DNA from: Amblyomma americanum
Taxonomy: Eukaryota > Arthropoda > Arachnida > Ixodida > Ixodidae
Assembly: GCF_052857255.1 (NCBI RefSeq)
Contig: NW_027526499.1
Span: 930,001-994,000 of the forward strand
Reading direction: 5' to 3'
DNA: 64,000 bases
Under the pieces are notes generated by a model. The model did not search any database. It was not told where the DNA came from and saw only the letters and a program-made list of their open reading frames with translations. A program made the position numbers and the translations under genes. How positions within the stretch are numbered: position 1 is the stretch's first letter; each line of letters begins with the position of its first letter. Shown piece by piece: positions 12,825 through 26,592 of this stretch.

Positions 12825-13988
12825 CGTTCTGGTTGGAGAAACTCCTTGGAGAAAATCCTTGTTGGAGAAACTCAATGTTGGAGAAACTCCGTGTTGGAAA
12901 AACTCCGTGTTGTGGAAACTCCGTGTTGGGGAAACGCCGAGATGGAGAAACTTCAAGTTGTAGAAACTCCGTGTTGAAGAAACTCCGTGTTGGAGAAACT
13001 CCGTGTTGGAGAAACTCCGTGTTAGAGAAACTCCATGTTGGAGAAAGTCCGTGTTGGAGAATGTCCGTGTTGGAGAAACTCCGTGTTGGAGAAACTTCGT
13101 GTTGGAGAAACTTTATGTTGTAGAAACTCCGTGTTGGAGAAACTCCATGTTGTAGAAACTCCGTGTTGGAGAAACTCTGTGTTGGAGAAACTCCCTGTTG
13201 AAGAAACTCTGTGTTGTAGAAACTCCGTGTTGTAGAAACTCCGTGTTGGAGATAATCCATGTTGGAGAAACTCCATGTTGGAGAAACTCCATGCTGCAGA
13301 AAATCCGCGCTGGGGAAACTACGCGCTGGAGAATCCCCGCGCTGGAGAGACTTCGTGTTGGAGGAACTCCGTGTTGCAGAAACTCCGTGTTGGAGAAACT
13401 CCGTGTGTGAGAAACTCCGAGTTGGAGAAACTCCGTGTTGGAGAAGCTCCGTGTTGGAGAAACTTCGTATCGGAGAAAGTCCGTGTCGGAGAAACTCGGT
13501 GTCGCAGAAACTCCGTGTTGTAGAAACTTCGTGTTGGCGAAACTCCTTTTTGTAGAAACTCCGTGTTGGAGTACTTATTGTTAGATAAACTCCGTGTTGG
13601 AGAAACTTCGTGCTGGAGAAACTCTGTGTCGGAGAAACTTTGTGTCGGAGAAAGTCTGTGTCGGAGAAACTCCGTGTTGGAGAAACTCCGTGTTGGAGAA
13701 ACTCCGTGCTAGAGGAACTCCGTGTTTGAGACACTCCACGTTGGAGAATCTCCTTGTTGGAAAAAACCTTGTTTGAGAAACTCCTTGTTGGAGAAACTCT
13801 GTGTCGGAGAAACTCCGTGCTGGGGAAACTTCGTGTTGGGGAAACGCCGTGTTGGAGAAACTCCGTGTCGGAGAAACTCCGTGTCGGAGAAACTCCGTGT
13901 TAGAGAAACTCCGTGTTTTGGGAAACTCCGTGTTGGAGAAACTCCGTGTTGTAGAAACTCCGTGTTAGAGAAACTCCATGTTGGAGAA
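12825..13988 (+). repeat. HOR module alpha-L (1)
   Basis: Marker at 12,825 (variant cgttctgg), 13-bp short unit, ctgcag at 13,294 followed by aaaatccgcg, distance 469. Opens the first L-b-S trimer. Confidence 0.85.
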
Positions 13989-15634
13989 CCTTCTGGTTGG
14001 AGAAACTCCTTGTTGGAGAAAATCCTTGTTGGAGAAACTCCATGTTGGAGAAACTCCGTGTTGGAGAAACTCCGTGTTGTGGAAACTCCGTGTTGGGGAA
14101 AGCCGAGATGGAGAAACTTCATGTTGTAGAAACTCCGTGTTGAAGAAACTCCGTGTTGGAGAAAGTCCGTGTTGGAGAAACTCCGTGTTGGAGAAACTCC
14201 GTGTTGGAGAAACTCCGTGTTTTTGAAACTTTGTGTTGTAGAAACTCCGTGTTGTAGAAACTCTGTGTCAGAGAAACTCCGTGTCGGAGAAACTCCGTGT
14301 TGGAGAAACTCCGTGTTGGAGAAACTCTGTGTCGGAGAAATTCCTTGTTGGGGAAACTCCGTGCTGGAGAAACTCCGTGTTAGAGAAACTCCATGTTGGA
14401 GAAAGTCCGTGTTGGAGAATGTCCGTGTTGGAGAAACTCCGTGTTGGAGAAACTTTATGTTGTAGAAACTCCGTGTTGTAGAAACTCCGTGTTGTAGAAA
14501 CTCCGTGTTGGAGATAATCCAAGTTGGAGAAACTCCATGTTGGAGAAACTCCATGCTGCAGAAAATCAGCGCTGGGGAAACTACGCGCTGGAGAATCTCC
14601 GCGCTGGAGAGACTTCGTGTTGGAGAAACTCCGTGTTGCAGAAACTCCGTGTTGGAGAAACTCCGTGTTGGAGAAGCTCCGTGTTGGAGAAACTTCGTAT
14701 CGGAGAAAGTCCGTGTCGGAGAAACTCCGTGTCGCAGAAACTTCGTGTTGTAGAAGCTTCGTGTTGGCGAAACTCCATGTTGTAGAAACTTCGTGTTGGA
14801 GAAACTTATTGTTAGATAAACTCCGTGTTGGAGAAACTTCGTGCTGGAGAAACTCTGTGTCGGAGAAACTCTGTGTCGGAGAAAGTCCGTGTCGGAGAAA
14901 CTCCGTGTTGGAGAAACTCCGTGTTGGAGAAACTCCGTGCTAGAGAAACTCCGTGTTTGATACACTCCACGTTGGAGAATCTCCTTGTTGGAAAAAACCT
15001 TGTTTGAGAAACTGCTTGTTGGACAAAATCTGTGTTGTAGAAATTATGTGTCAGAGAAACTCCGTGTCGGAGAAACTCCGTGTTGGAGAAACTCCGTGTT
15101 GGAGAAACTCCGTGTTGGAGAAACTCCGTGTTAGAGAAACTCAACGTTGGAGAACCTTCTTGTTGGAGAAACTCCTTGTTGGAGAAAATCCTTGTTGGAG
15201 AAACTCCATGTTGGAGAAACTCCGTGCTGGAGAAACTCCGTGTTGTGGAAACTCCATGTTGTAGAAACTCCGTGTTGAAGACACTCCGTGTTGGAGAAAC
15301 TCCGTGTCGGAGAAACTCCGTGTTGGAGAAACTCCGTGTTGGAGAAACTCCGTGTTTTAGAAACTCTGTGTTGGAGAAACTCCGTGTTGTAGAAACTCTG
15401 TGTCAGAGAAACTCCGTGTCGGAGAAACTCCGTGTTGGAGAAACTCCGTGTTGGAGAAACTCTGTGTCGGAGAAATTCCTTGTTGGGGAAACTCCGTGCT
15501 GGAGAAACTCCTTGTTGGAGAAACTCCTTGTTGTAGAAACTCCGTGTTGGAGAAACTCCGTGTTTTAGAAACTCCGTGTTGGAGAAACTCCCTGTTGTAG
15601 AAATTCCGTGTTAGAGAAACTCCATGTTGGAGAA
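13989..15634 (+). repeat. HOR module beta (1)
   Basis: ccttctgg at 13,989, full-length next unit, ctgcag at 14,556 followed by aaaatcagcg, distance 567. Recurs at 27,772 (offset 13,783 bp). Confidence 0.85.
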
Positions 15635-17117
15635 CCTTCTGGTTGGAGAAACTCCTTGGAGAAAATCCTTGTTGGAGAAACTCAATGTTGGAGAAACTCC
15701 GTGTTGTGGAAACTCCGTGTTGGGGAAACGCCGAGATGGAGAAACTTCAAGTTGTAGAAACTCCGTGTTGAAGAAACTCCGTGTTGGAGAAACTTCGTGT
15801 TGGAGAAACTCCGTGTTAGAGAAACTCCATGTTGGAGATAGTCCGTGTTGGAGAATGTCCGTGTTGGAGAAACTCCGTGTTGGAGAAACTTCGTGTTGGA
15901 GAAACTTTATGTTGTATAAACTCCGTGTTGGAGAAACTCCATGTTGTAGAAACTCCGTGTTGGAGAAACTCTGTGTTGGAGAAACTCCCTGTTGAAGAAA
16001 CTCTGTGTTGTAGAAACTCCGTGTTGTAGAAACTCCGTGTTGGAGATAATCCATGTTGGAGAAACTTCATGTTGGAGAAACTCCATGCTGCAGAAAATCC
16101 GCGCTGGGGAAACTACGCGCTGGAGAATCTCCGCGCTGGAGAGACTTCGTGTTGGAGAAACTCCGTGTTGCAGAAACTCCGTGTTGGAGAAACTCCGTGT
16201 GTGAGAAACTCCGAGTTGGAGAAACTCCGTGTTGGAGAAGCTCCGTGTTGGAGAAACTTCGTATCGGAGAAAGTCCGTGTCGGAGAAACTCGGTGTCGCA
16301 GAAACTCCGTGTTGTAGAAACTTCGTGTTGGCGAAACTCCTTGTTGTAGAAACTCCGTGTTGGAGTACTTATTGTTAGATAAACTCCGTGTTGGAGAAAC
16401 TTCGTGCTGGAGAAACTCTGTGTCGGAGAAACTCTGTGTCGGAGAAAGTCTGTGTCGGAGAAACTCCGTGTTGGAGAAACTCCGTGTAGGAGAAACTCCG
16501 TGCTAGAGAAACTCCGTGTTTGAGACACTCCACGTTGGAGAATCTCCTTGTTGGAAAAAACCTTGTTTGAGAAACTCCTTGTTGGAGAAACTCCGTGTTG
16601 GAGAAACTCCGTGTTAGAGAAACTCAACGTTGGAGAACCTTCTTGTTGGAGAAACTCCTTGTTGGAGAAAATCCTTGTTGGAGAAACTCCATGTTGGAGA
16701 AACTCCGTGCTGGAGAAACTCCGTGTTGTGGAAACTCCATGCTGTAGAAACTCCGTGTTGAAGACACTCCGTGTTGGAGAAACTCCGTGTCGGAGAAACT
16801 CTGTGTTGGAGAAAGTCCGTGTTGGAGAAACTCCGTGTTGGAGAAACTCCGTGTTGGAGAAACTCCGTGTTTTAGAAACTCTGTGTTGGAGAAACTCCGT
16901 GTTGTAGAAACTCTGTGTCAGAGAAACTCCGTGTCGGAGAAACTCCGTGTTGGAGAAACTCCGTGTTGGAGAAACTCTGTGTCGGAGAAATTCCTTGTTG
17001 GAGAAACTCCTTGTTGTAGAAACTCCGTGTTGGAGAAACTCCGTGTTTTAGAAACTCCGTGTTGGAGAAACTCCCTGTTGTAGAAATTCCGTGTTAGAGA
17101 AACTCCATGTTGGAGAA
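15635..17117 (+). repeat. HOR module alpha-S (1)
   Basis: ccttctgg at 15,635, 13-bp unit, ctgcag at 16,088 with the cgcg form, distance 453. It lacks the one 16-bp unit (ttggaaaaactccgtg) that marks alpha-L. Closes the first trimer, 12,825-17,117 (4,293 bp). Confidence 0.85.
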
Positions 17118-18280
17118 CCTTCTGGTTGGAGAAACTCCTTGGAGAAAATCCTTGTTGGAGAAACTCAATGTTGGAGAAACTCCGTGTTGGAAAAACTCCG
17201 TGTTGTGGAAACTCCGTGTTGGGGAAACGCCGAGATGGAGAAACTTCAAGTTGTAGAAACTCCGTGTTGAAGAAACTCCGTGTTGGAGAAACTCCGTGTT
17301 GGAGAAACTCCGTGTTAGAGAAACTCCATGTTGGAGATAGTCCGTGTTGGAGAATGTCCGTGTTGGAGAAACTCCGTGTTGGAGAAACTTCGTGTTGGAG
17401 AAACTTTATGTTGTAGAAACTCCGTGTTGGAGAAACTCCATGTTGTAGAAACTCCGTGTTGGAGAAACTCTGTGTTGGAGAAACTCCCTGTTGAAGAAAC
17501 TCTGTGTTGTAGAAACTCCGTGTTGTAGAAACTCCGTGTTGGAGATAATCCATGTTGGAGAAACTCCATGTTGGAGAAACTCCATGCTGCAGAAAATCCG
17601 CGCTGGGGAAACTACGCGCTGGAGAATCTCCGCGCTGGAGAGACTTCGTGTTGGAGAAACTCCGTGTTGCAGAAACTCCGTGTTGGAGAAACTCCGTGTG
17701 TGAGAAACTCCGAGTTGGAGAAACTCCGTGTTGGAGAAGCTCCGTGTTGGAGAAACTTCGTATCGGAGAAAGTCCGTGTCGGAGAAACTCGGTGTCGCAG
17801 AAACTCCGTGTTGTAGAAACTTCGTGTTGGCGAAACTCCTTGTTGTAGAAACTCCGTGTTGGAGTACTTATTGTTAGATAAACTCCGTGTTGGAGAAACT
17901 TCGTGCTGGAGAAACTCTGTGTCGGAGAAACTCTGTGTCGGAGAAAGTCTGTGTCGGAGAAACTCCGTGTTGGAGAAACTCCGTGTTGGAGAAACTCCGT
18001 GCTAGAGAAACTCCGTGTTTGAGACACTCCACGTTGGAGAATCTCCTTGTTGGAAAAAACCTTGTTTGAGAAACTCCTTGTTGGAGAAACTCTGTGTCGG
18101 AGAAACTCCGTGCTGGGGAAACTTCGTGTTGGGGAAACGCCGTGTTGGAGAAACTCCGTGTCGGAGAAACTCCGTGTCGGAGAAACTCCGTGTTAGAGAA
18201 ACTCCGTGTTGGAGAAACTCCGTGTTGGAGAAACTCCGTGTTGTAGAAACTCCGTGTTAGAGAAACTCCATGTTGGAGAA
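17118..18280 (+). repeat. HOR module alpha-L (2)
   Basis: ccttctgg at 17,118, ctgcag at 17,587, distance 469. It lies exactly 4,293 bp after alpha-L (1), as measured at both markers, and 9,475 bp before alpha-L (3). Confidence 0.85.
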
Positions 18281-19542
18281 CCTTCTGGTTGGAGAAACTC
18301 CTTGTTGGAGAAAATCCTTGTTGGAGAAACTCCATGTTGGAGAAACTCCGTGTTGGAGAAACTCCGTGTTGTGGAAACTCCGTGTTGGGGAAAGCCGAGA
18401 TGGAGAAACTTCATGTTGTAGAAACTCCGTGTTGTAGAAACTCCGTGTTGGAGATAATCCAAGTTGGAGAAACTCCATGTTGGAGAAACTCCATGCTGCA
18501 GAAAATCAGCGCTGGGGAAACTACGCGCTGGAGAATCTCCGCGCTGGAGAGACTTCGTGTTGGAGAAACTCCGTGTTGCAGAAACTCCGTGTTGGAGAAA
18601 CTCCGTGTTGGAGAAGCTCCGTGTTGGAGAAACTTCGTATCGGAGAAAGTCCGTGTCGGAGAAACTCCGTGTCGCAGAAACTTCGTGTTGTAGAAGCTTC
18701 GTGTTGGCGAAACTCCATGTTGTAGAAACTTCGTGTTGGAGAAACTTATTGTTAGATAAACTCCGTGTTGGAGAAACTTCGTGCTGGAGAAACTCTGTGT
18801 CGGAGAAACTCTGTGTCGGAGAAAGTCCGTGTCGGAGAAACTCCGTGTTGGAGAAACTCCGTGTTGGAAAAACTCCGTGCTAGAGAAACTCCGTGTTTGA
18901 TACACTCCACGTTGGAGAATCTCCTTGTTGGAAAAAACCTTGTTTGAGAAACTGCTTGTTGGACAAACTCTGTGTTGTAGAAATTCTGTGTCAGAGAAAC
19001 TCCGTGTCGGAGAAACTCCGTGTTGGAGAAACTCCGTGTTGGAGAAACTCCGTGTTGGAGAAACTCCGTGTTAGAGAAACTCAACGTTGGAGAACCTTCT
19101 TGTTGGAGAAACTCCTTGTTGGAGAAAATCCTTGTTGGAGAAACTCCATGTTGGAGAAACTCCGTGCTGGAGAAACTCCGTGTTGTGGAAACTCCATGTT
19201 GTAGAAACTCCGTGTTGAAGACACTCCGTGTTGGAGAAACTCCGTGTTTTAGAAACTCTGTGTTGGAGAAACTCCGTGTTGTAGAAACTCTGTGTCAGAG
19301 AAACTCCGTGTCGGAGAAACTCCGTGTTGGAGAAACTCCGTGTTGGAGAAACTGTGTGTCGGAGAAATTCCTTGTTGGGGAAACTCCGTGCTGGAGAAAC
19401 TCCTTGTTGGAGAAACTCCTTGTTGTAGAAACTCCGTGTTGGAGAAACTCCGTGTTGGAGAAACTCCGTGTTTTAGAAACTCCGTGTTGGAGAAACTCCC
19501 TGTTGTAGAAATTCCGTGTTAGAGAAACTCCATGTTGGAGAA
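18281..19542 (+). repeat. HOR module beta-prime (internally deleted)
   Basis: ccttctgg at 18,281 and ctgcag at 18,496 (agcg form) are only 215 bp apart, against 567 in other beta modules. The missing 352 bp is exactly 22 monomers. The rest matches beta (1) at an offset of 3,940 bp. Confidence 0.85.
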
Positions 19543-22319
19543 CCTTCTGGTTGGAGAAACTCCTTGGAGAAAATCCTTGTTGGAGAAACTCAATGTTGGA
19601 GAAACTCCGTGTTGTGGAAACTCCGTGTTGGGGAAACGCCGAGATGGAGAAACTTCAAGTTGTAGAAACTCCGTGTTGAAGAAACTCCGTGTTGGAGAAA
19701 CTTCGTGTTGGAGAAACTCCGTGTTAGAGAAACTCCATGTTGGAGATAGTCCGTGTTGGAGAATGTCCGTGTTGGAGAAACTCCGTGTTGGAGAAACTTC
19801 GTGTTGGAGAAACTTTATGTTGTAGAAACTCCGTGTTGGAGAAACTCCATGTTGTAGAAACTCCGTGTTGGAGAAACTCTGTGTTGGAGAAACTCCCTGT
19901 TGAAGAAACTCTGTGTTGTAGAAACTCCGTGTTGTAGAAACTCCGTGTTGGAGATAATCCATGTTGGAGAAACTTCATGTTGGAGAAACTCCATGCTGCA
20001 GAAAATCCGCGCTGGGGAAACTACGCGCTGGAGAATCTCCGCGCTGGAGAGACTTCGTGTTGGAGAAACTCCGTGTTGCAGAAACTCCGTGTTGGAGAAA
20101 CTCCGTGTGTGAGAAACTCCGAGTTGGAGAAACTCCGTGTTGGAGAAGCTCCGTGTTGGAGAAACTTCGTATCGGAGAAAGTCCGTGTCGGAGAAACTCG
20201 GTGTCGCAGAAACTCCGTGTTGTAGAAACTTCGTGTTGGCGAAACTCCTTGTTGTAGAAACTCCGTGTTGGAGTACTTATTGTTAGATAAACTCCGTGTT
20301 GGAGAAACTTCGTGCTGGAGAAACTCTGTGTCGGAGAAACTCTGTGTCGGAGAAAGTCTGTGTCGGAGAAACTCCGTGTTGGAGAAACTCCGTGTTGGAG
20401 AAACTCCGTGCTAGAGAAACTCCGTGTTTGAGACACTCCACGTTGGAGAATCTCCTTGTTGGAAAAAACCTTGTTTGAGAAACTCCTTGTTGGAGAAACT
20501 CTGTGTCGGAGAAACTCCGTGCTGGGGAAACTTCGTGTTGGGGAAACGCCGTGTTGGAGAAACTCCGTGTCGGAGAAACTCCGTGTCGGAGAAACTCCGT
20601 GTTAGAGAAACTCCGTGTTGGAGAAACTCCGTGTTAAAGAAACTCCGTGTTGTAGAAACTCCGTGTTAGAGAAACTCCATGTTGGAGAACCTTCTGGTTG
20701 GAGAAACTCCTTGTTGGAGAAAATCCTTGTTGGAGAAACTCCATGTTGGAGAAACTCCGTGTTGGAGAAACTCCGTGTTGTGGAAACTCCGTGTTGGGGA
20801 AAGCCGAGATGGAGAAACTTCATGTTGTAGAAACTCCGTGTTGAAGAAACTCCGTGTTGGAGAAAGTCCGTGTTGGAGAAACTCCGTGTTGGAGAAACTC
20901 CGTGTTGGAGAAACTCCGTGTTTTAGAAACTCTGTGTTGTAGAAACTCCGTGTTGTAGAAACTCTGTGTCAGAGAAACTCCGTGTCGGAGAAACTCCGTG
21001 TTGGAGAAACTCCGTGTTGGAGAAACTCTGTGTCGGAGAAATTCCTTGTTGGGGAAACTCCGTGCTGGAGAAACTCCGTGTTAGAGAAACTCCATGTTGG
21101 AGAAAGTCCGTGTTGGAGAATGTCCGTGTTGGAGAAACTCCGTGTTGGAGAAACTTTATGTTGTAGAAACTCCGTGTTGTAGAAACTCCGTGTTGTAGAA
21201 ACTCCGTGTTGGAGATAATCCAAGTTGGAGAAACTCCATGTTGGAGAAACTCCATGCTGCAGAAAATCAGCGCTGGGGAAACTACGCGCTGGAGAATCTC
21301 CGCGCTGGAGAGACTTCGTGTTGGAGAAACTCCGTGTTGCAGAAACTCCGAGTTGGAGAAACTCCGTGTTGGAGAAGCTCCGTGTTGGAGAAACTTCGTA
21401 TCGGAGAAAGTCCGTGTCGGAGAAACTCCGTGTCGCAGAAACTTCGTGTTGTAGAAGCTTCGTGTTGGCGAAACTCCATGTTGTAGAAACTTCGTGTTGG
21501 AGAAACTTATTGTTAGATAAACTCCGTGTTGGAGAAACTTCGTGCTGGAGAAACTCTGTGTCGGAGAAACTCTGTGTCGGAGAAAGTCCGTGTCGGAGAA
21601 ACTCCGTGTTGGAGAAACTCCGTGCTAGAGAAACTCCGTGTTTGATACACTCCACGTTGGAGAATCTCCTTGTTGGAAAAAACCTTGTTTGAGAAACTGC
21701 TTGTTGGACAAACTCTGTGTTGTAGAAATTCTGTGTCAGAGAAACTCCGTGTCGGAGAAACTCCGTGTTGGAGAAACTCCGTGTTGGAGAAACTCCGTGT
21801 TGGAGAAACTCCGTGTTAGAGAAACTCAACGTTGGAGAACCTTCTTGTTGGAGAAACTCCTTGTTGGAGAAAATCCTTGTTGGAGAAACTCCATGTTGGA
21901 GAAACTCCGTGCTGGAGAAACTCCGTGTTGTGGAAACTCCATGTTGTAGAAACTCCGTGTTGAAGACACTCCGTGTTGGAGAAACTCCGTGTCGGAGAAA
22001 CTCCGTGTTGGAGAAACTCCGTGTTGGAGAAACTCCGTGTTTTAGAAACTCTGTGTTGGAGAAACTCCGTGTTGTAGAAACTCTGTGTCAGAGAAACTCC
22101 GTGTCGGAGAAACTCCGTGTTGGAGAAACTCCGTGTTGGAGAAACTCTGTGTCGGAGAAATTCCTTGTTGGGGAAACTCCGTGCTGGAGAAACTCCTTGT
22201 TGGAGAAACTCCTTGTTGTAGAAACTCCGTGTTGGAGAAACTCCGTGTTTTAGAAACTCCGTGTTGGAGAAACTCCCTGTTGTAGAAATTCCGTGTTAGA
22301 GAAACTCCATGTTGGAGAA
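19543..22319 (+). repeat. 2,777-bp dimer HOR (alpha-S + beta), copy 1
   Basis: alpha-S marker at 19,543 with ctgcag at 19,996 (distance 453). Beta marker at 20,690 with ctgcag at 21,257 (distance 567). The next alpha-S marker comes exactly 2,777 bp later. Long identical translations in all frames show that the two dimer copies are nearly the same. Confidence 0.9.
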
Positions 22320-25096
22320 CCTTCTGGTTGGAGAAACTCCTTGGAGAAAATCCTTGTTGGAGAAACTCAATGTTGGAGAAACTCCGTGTTGTGGAAACTC
22401 CGTGTTGGGGAAACGCCGAGATGGAGAAACTTCAAGTTGTAGAAACTCCGTGTTGAAGAAACTCCGTGTTGGAGAAACTTCGTGTTGGAGAAACTCCGTG
22501 TTAGAGAAACTCCATGTTGGAGATAGTCCGTGTTGGAGAATGTCCGTGTTGGAGAAACTCCGTGTTGGAGAAACTTCGTGTTGGAGAAACTTTATGTTGT
22601 AGAAACTCCGTGTTGGAGAAACTCCATGTTGTAGAAACTCCGTGTTGGAGAAACTCTGTGTTGGAGAAACTCCCTGTTGATGAAACTCTGTGTTGTAGAA
22701 ACTCCGTGTTGTAGAAACTCCGTGTTGGAGATAATCCATGTTGGAGAAACTTCATGTTGGAGAAACTCCATGCTGCAGAAAATCCGCGCTGGGGAAACTA
22801 CGCGCTGGAGAATCTCCGCGCTGGAGAGACTTCGTGTTGGAGAAACTCCGTGTTGCAGAAACTCCGTGTTGGAGAAACTCCGTGTGTGAGAAACTCCGAG
22901 TTGGAGAAACTCCGTGTTGGAGAAGCTCCGTGTTGGAGAAACTTCGTATCGGAGAAAGTCCGTGTCGGAGAAACTCGGTGTCGCAGAAACTCCGTGTTGT
23001 AGAAACTTCGTGTTGGCGAAACTCCTTGTTGTAGAAACTCCGTGTTGGAGTACTTATTGTTAGATAAACTCCGTGTTGGAGAAACTTCGTGCTGGAGAAA
23101 CTCTGTGTCGGAGAAACTCTGTGTCGGAGAAAGTCTGTGTCGGAGAAACTCCGTGTTGGAGAAACTCCGTGTTGGAGAAACTCCGTGCTAGAGAAACTCC
23201 GTGTTTGAGACACTCCACGTTGGAGAATCTCCTTGTTGGAAAAAACCTTGTTTGAGAAACTCCTTGTTGGAGAAACTCTGTGTCGGAGAAACTCCGTGCT
23301 GGGGAAACTTCGTGTTGGGGAAACGCCGTGTTGGAGAAACTCCGTGTCGGAGAAACTCCGTGTCGGAGAAACTCCGTGTTAGAGAAACTCCGTGTTGGAG
23401 AAACTCCGTGTTGGAGAAACTCCGTGTTGTAGAAACTCCGTGTTAGAGAAACTCCATGTTGGAGAACCTTCTGGTTGGAGAAACTCCTTGTTGGAGAAAA
23501 TCCTTGTTGGAGAAACTCCATGTTGGAGAAACTCCGTGTTGGAGAAACTCCGTGTTGTGGAAACTCCGTGTTGGGGAAAGCCGAGATGGAGAAACTTCAT
23601 GTTGTAGAAACTCCGTGTTGAAGAAACTCCGTGTTGGAGAAAGTCCGTGTTGGAGAAACTCCGTGTTGGAGAAACTCCGTGTTGGAGAAACTCCGTGTTT
23701 TAGAAACTCTGTGTTGTAGAAACTCCGTGTTGTAGAAACTCTGTGTCAGAGAAACTCCGTGTCGGAGAAACTCCGTGTTGGAGAAACTCCGTGTTGGAGA
23801 AACTCTGTGTGGGAGAAATTCCTTGTTGGGGAAACTCCGTGCTGGAGAAACTCCGTGTTAGAGAAACTCCATGTTGGAGAAAGTCCGTGTTGGAGAATGT
23901 CCGTGTTGGAGAAACTCCGTGTTGGAGAAACTTTATGTTGTAGAAACTCCGTGTTGTAGAAACTCCGTGTTGTAGAAACTCCGTGTTGGAGATAATCCAA
24001 GTTGGAGAAACTCCATGTTGGAGAAACTCCATGCTGCAGAAAATCAGCGCTGGGGAAACTACGCGCTGGAGAATCTCCGCGCTGGAGAGACTTCGTGTTG
24101 GAGAAACTCCGTGTTGCAGAAACTCCGAGTTGGAGAAACTCCGTGTTGGAGAAGCTCCGTGTTGGAGAAACTTCGTATCGGAGAAAGTCCGTGTCGGAGA
24201 AACTCCGTGTCGCAGAAACTTCGTGTTGTAGAAGCTTCGTGTTGGCGAAACTCCATGTTGTAGAAACTTCGTGTTGGAGAAACTTATTGTTAGATAAACT
24301 CCGTGTTGGAGAAACTTCGTGCTGGAGAAACTCTGTGTCGGAGAAACTCTGTGTCGGAGAAAGTCCGTGTCGGAGAAACTCCGTGTTGGAGAAACTCCGT
24401 GCTAGAGAAACTCCGTGTTTGATACACTCCACGTTGGAGAATCTCCTTGTTGGAAAAAACCTTGTTTGAGAAACTGCTTGTTGGACAAACTCTGTGTTGT
24501 AGAAATTCTGTGTCAGAGAAACTCCGTGTCGGAGAAACTCCGTGTTGGAGAAACTCCGTGTTGGAGAAACTCCGTGTTGGAGAAACTCCGTGTTAGAGAA
24601 ACTCTACGTTGGAGAACCTTCTTGTTGGAGAAACTCCTTGTTGGAGAAAATCCTTGTTGGAGAAACTCCATGTTGGAGAAACTCCGTGCTGGAGAAACTC
24701 CGTGTTGTGGAAACTCCATGTTGTAGAAACTCCGTGTTGAAGACACTCCGTGTTGGAGAAACTCCGTGTCGGAGAAACTCCGTGTTGGAGAAACTCCGTG
24801 TTGGAGAAACTCCGTGTTTTAGAAACTCTGTGTTGGAGAAACTCCGTGTTGTAGAAACTCTGTGTCAGAGAAACTCCGTGTCGGAGAAACTCCGTGTTGG
24901 AGAAACTCCGTGTTGGAGAAACTCTGTGTCGGAGAAATTCCTTGTTGGGGAAACTCCGTGCTGGAGAAACTCCTTGTTGGAGAAACTCCTTGTTGTAGAA
25001 ACTCCGTGTTGGAGAAACTCCGTGTTTTAGAAACTCCGTGTTGGAGAAACTCCCTGTTGTAGAAATTCCGTGTTAGAGAAACTCCATGTTGGAGAA
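22320..25096 (+). repeat. 2,777-bp dimer HOR (alpha-S + beta), copy 2
   Basis: alpha-S marker at 22,320 with ctgcag at 22,773. Beta marker at 23,467 with ctgcag at 24,034. Same 453 and 567 spacings as copy 1. A few substitutions are private to this copy, for example cgg to ggg in the ctctgtgtcgg unit near 23,811. Confidence 0.9.
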
Positions 25097-26592
25097 CCTT
25101 CTGGTTGGAGAAACTCCTTGGAGAAAATCCTTGTTGGAGAAACTCAATGTTGGAGAAACTCCGTGTTGTGGAAACTCCGTGTTGGGGAAACGCCGAGATG
25201 GAGAAACTTCAAGTTGTAGAAACTCCGTGTTGAAGAAACTCCGTGTTGGAGAAACTTCGTGTTGGAGAAACTCCGTGTTAGAGAAACTCCATGTTGGAGA
25301 TAGTCCGTGTTGGAGAATGTCCGTGTTGGAGAAACTCCGTGTTGGAGAAACTTCGTGTTGGAGAAACTTTATGTTGTAGAAACTCCGTGTTGGAGAAACT
25401 CCATGTTGTAGAAACTCCGTGTTGGAGAAACTCTGTGTTGGAGAAACTCCCTGTTGATGAAACTCTGTGTTGTAGAAACTCCGTGTTGTAGAAACTCCGT
25501 GTTGGAGATAATCCATGTTGGAGAAACTTCATGTTGGAGAAACTCCATGCTGCAGAAAATCCGCGCTGGGGAAACTACGCGCTGGAGAATCTCCGCGCTG
25601 GAGAGACTTCGTGTTGGAGAAACTCCGTGTTGCAGAAACTCCGTGTTGGAGAAACTCCGTGTGTGAGAAACTCCGAGTTGGAGAAACTCCGTGTTGGAGA
25701 AGCTCCGTGTTGGAGAAACTTCGTATCGGAGAAAGTCCGTGTCGGAGAAACTCGGTGTCGCAGAAACTCCGTGTTGGCGAAACTCCTTGTTGTAGAAACT
25801 CCGTGTTGGAGTACTTATTGTTAGATAAACTCCGTGTTGGAGAAACTTCGTGCTGGAGAAACTCTGTGTCGGAGAAACTGTGTCGGAGAAAGTCTGTGTC
25901 GGAGAAACTCCGTGTTGGAGAACTCCGTGTTGGAGAAACTCCGTGCTAGAGAAACTCCGTGTTTGAGACACTCCACGTTGGAGAATCTCCTTGTTGGAAA
26001 AAACCTTGTTTGAGAAACTCCTTGTTGGAGAAACTCCGTGTTGGAGAAACTCCGTGTTAGAGAAACTCAACGTTGGAGAACCTTCTTGTTGGAGAAACTC
26101 CTTGTTGGAGAAAATCCTTGTTGGAGAAACTCCATGTTGGAGAAACTCCGTGCTGGAGAAACTCCGTGTTGTGGAAACTCCATGCTGTAGAAACTCCGTG
26201 TTGAAGACACTCCGTGTTGGAGAAACTCCGTGTCGGAGAAACTCTGTGTTGGAGAAAGTCCGTGTTGGAGAAACTCCGTGTTGGAGAAACTCCGTGTTGG
26301 AGAAACTCCGTGTTTTAGAAACTCTGTGTTGGAGAAACTCCGTGTTGTAGAAACTCTGTGTCAGAGAAACTCCGTGTCGGAGAAACTCCGTGTTGGAGAA
26401 ACTCCGTGTTGGAGAAACTCTGTGTCGGAGAAATTCCTTGTTGGGGAAACTCCGTGCTGGAGAAACTCCTTGTTGGAGAAACTCCTTGTTGTAGAAACTC
26501 CGTGTTGGAGAAACTCCGTGTTTTAGAAACTCCGTGTTGGAGAAACTCCCTGTTGTAGAAATTCCGTGTTAGAGAAACTCCATGTTGGAGAA
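25097..26592 (+). repeat. HOR module alpha-S (third in the dimer run)
   Basis: ccttctgg at 25,097 and ctgcag at 25,550, distance 453. It keeps the 2,777-bp register until about 25,770, where a 16-bp unit is lost, and then continues like the alpha-S to alpha-L junction at 16.4-17.1 kb (offset about 9,443 bp). Two small off-register losses sit at about 25,879 and 25,921. Confidence 0.82.
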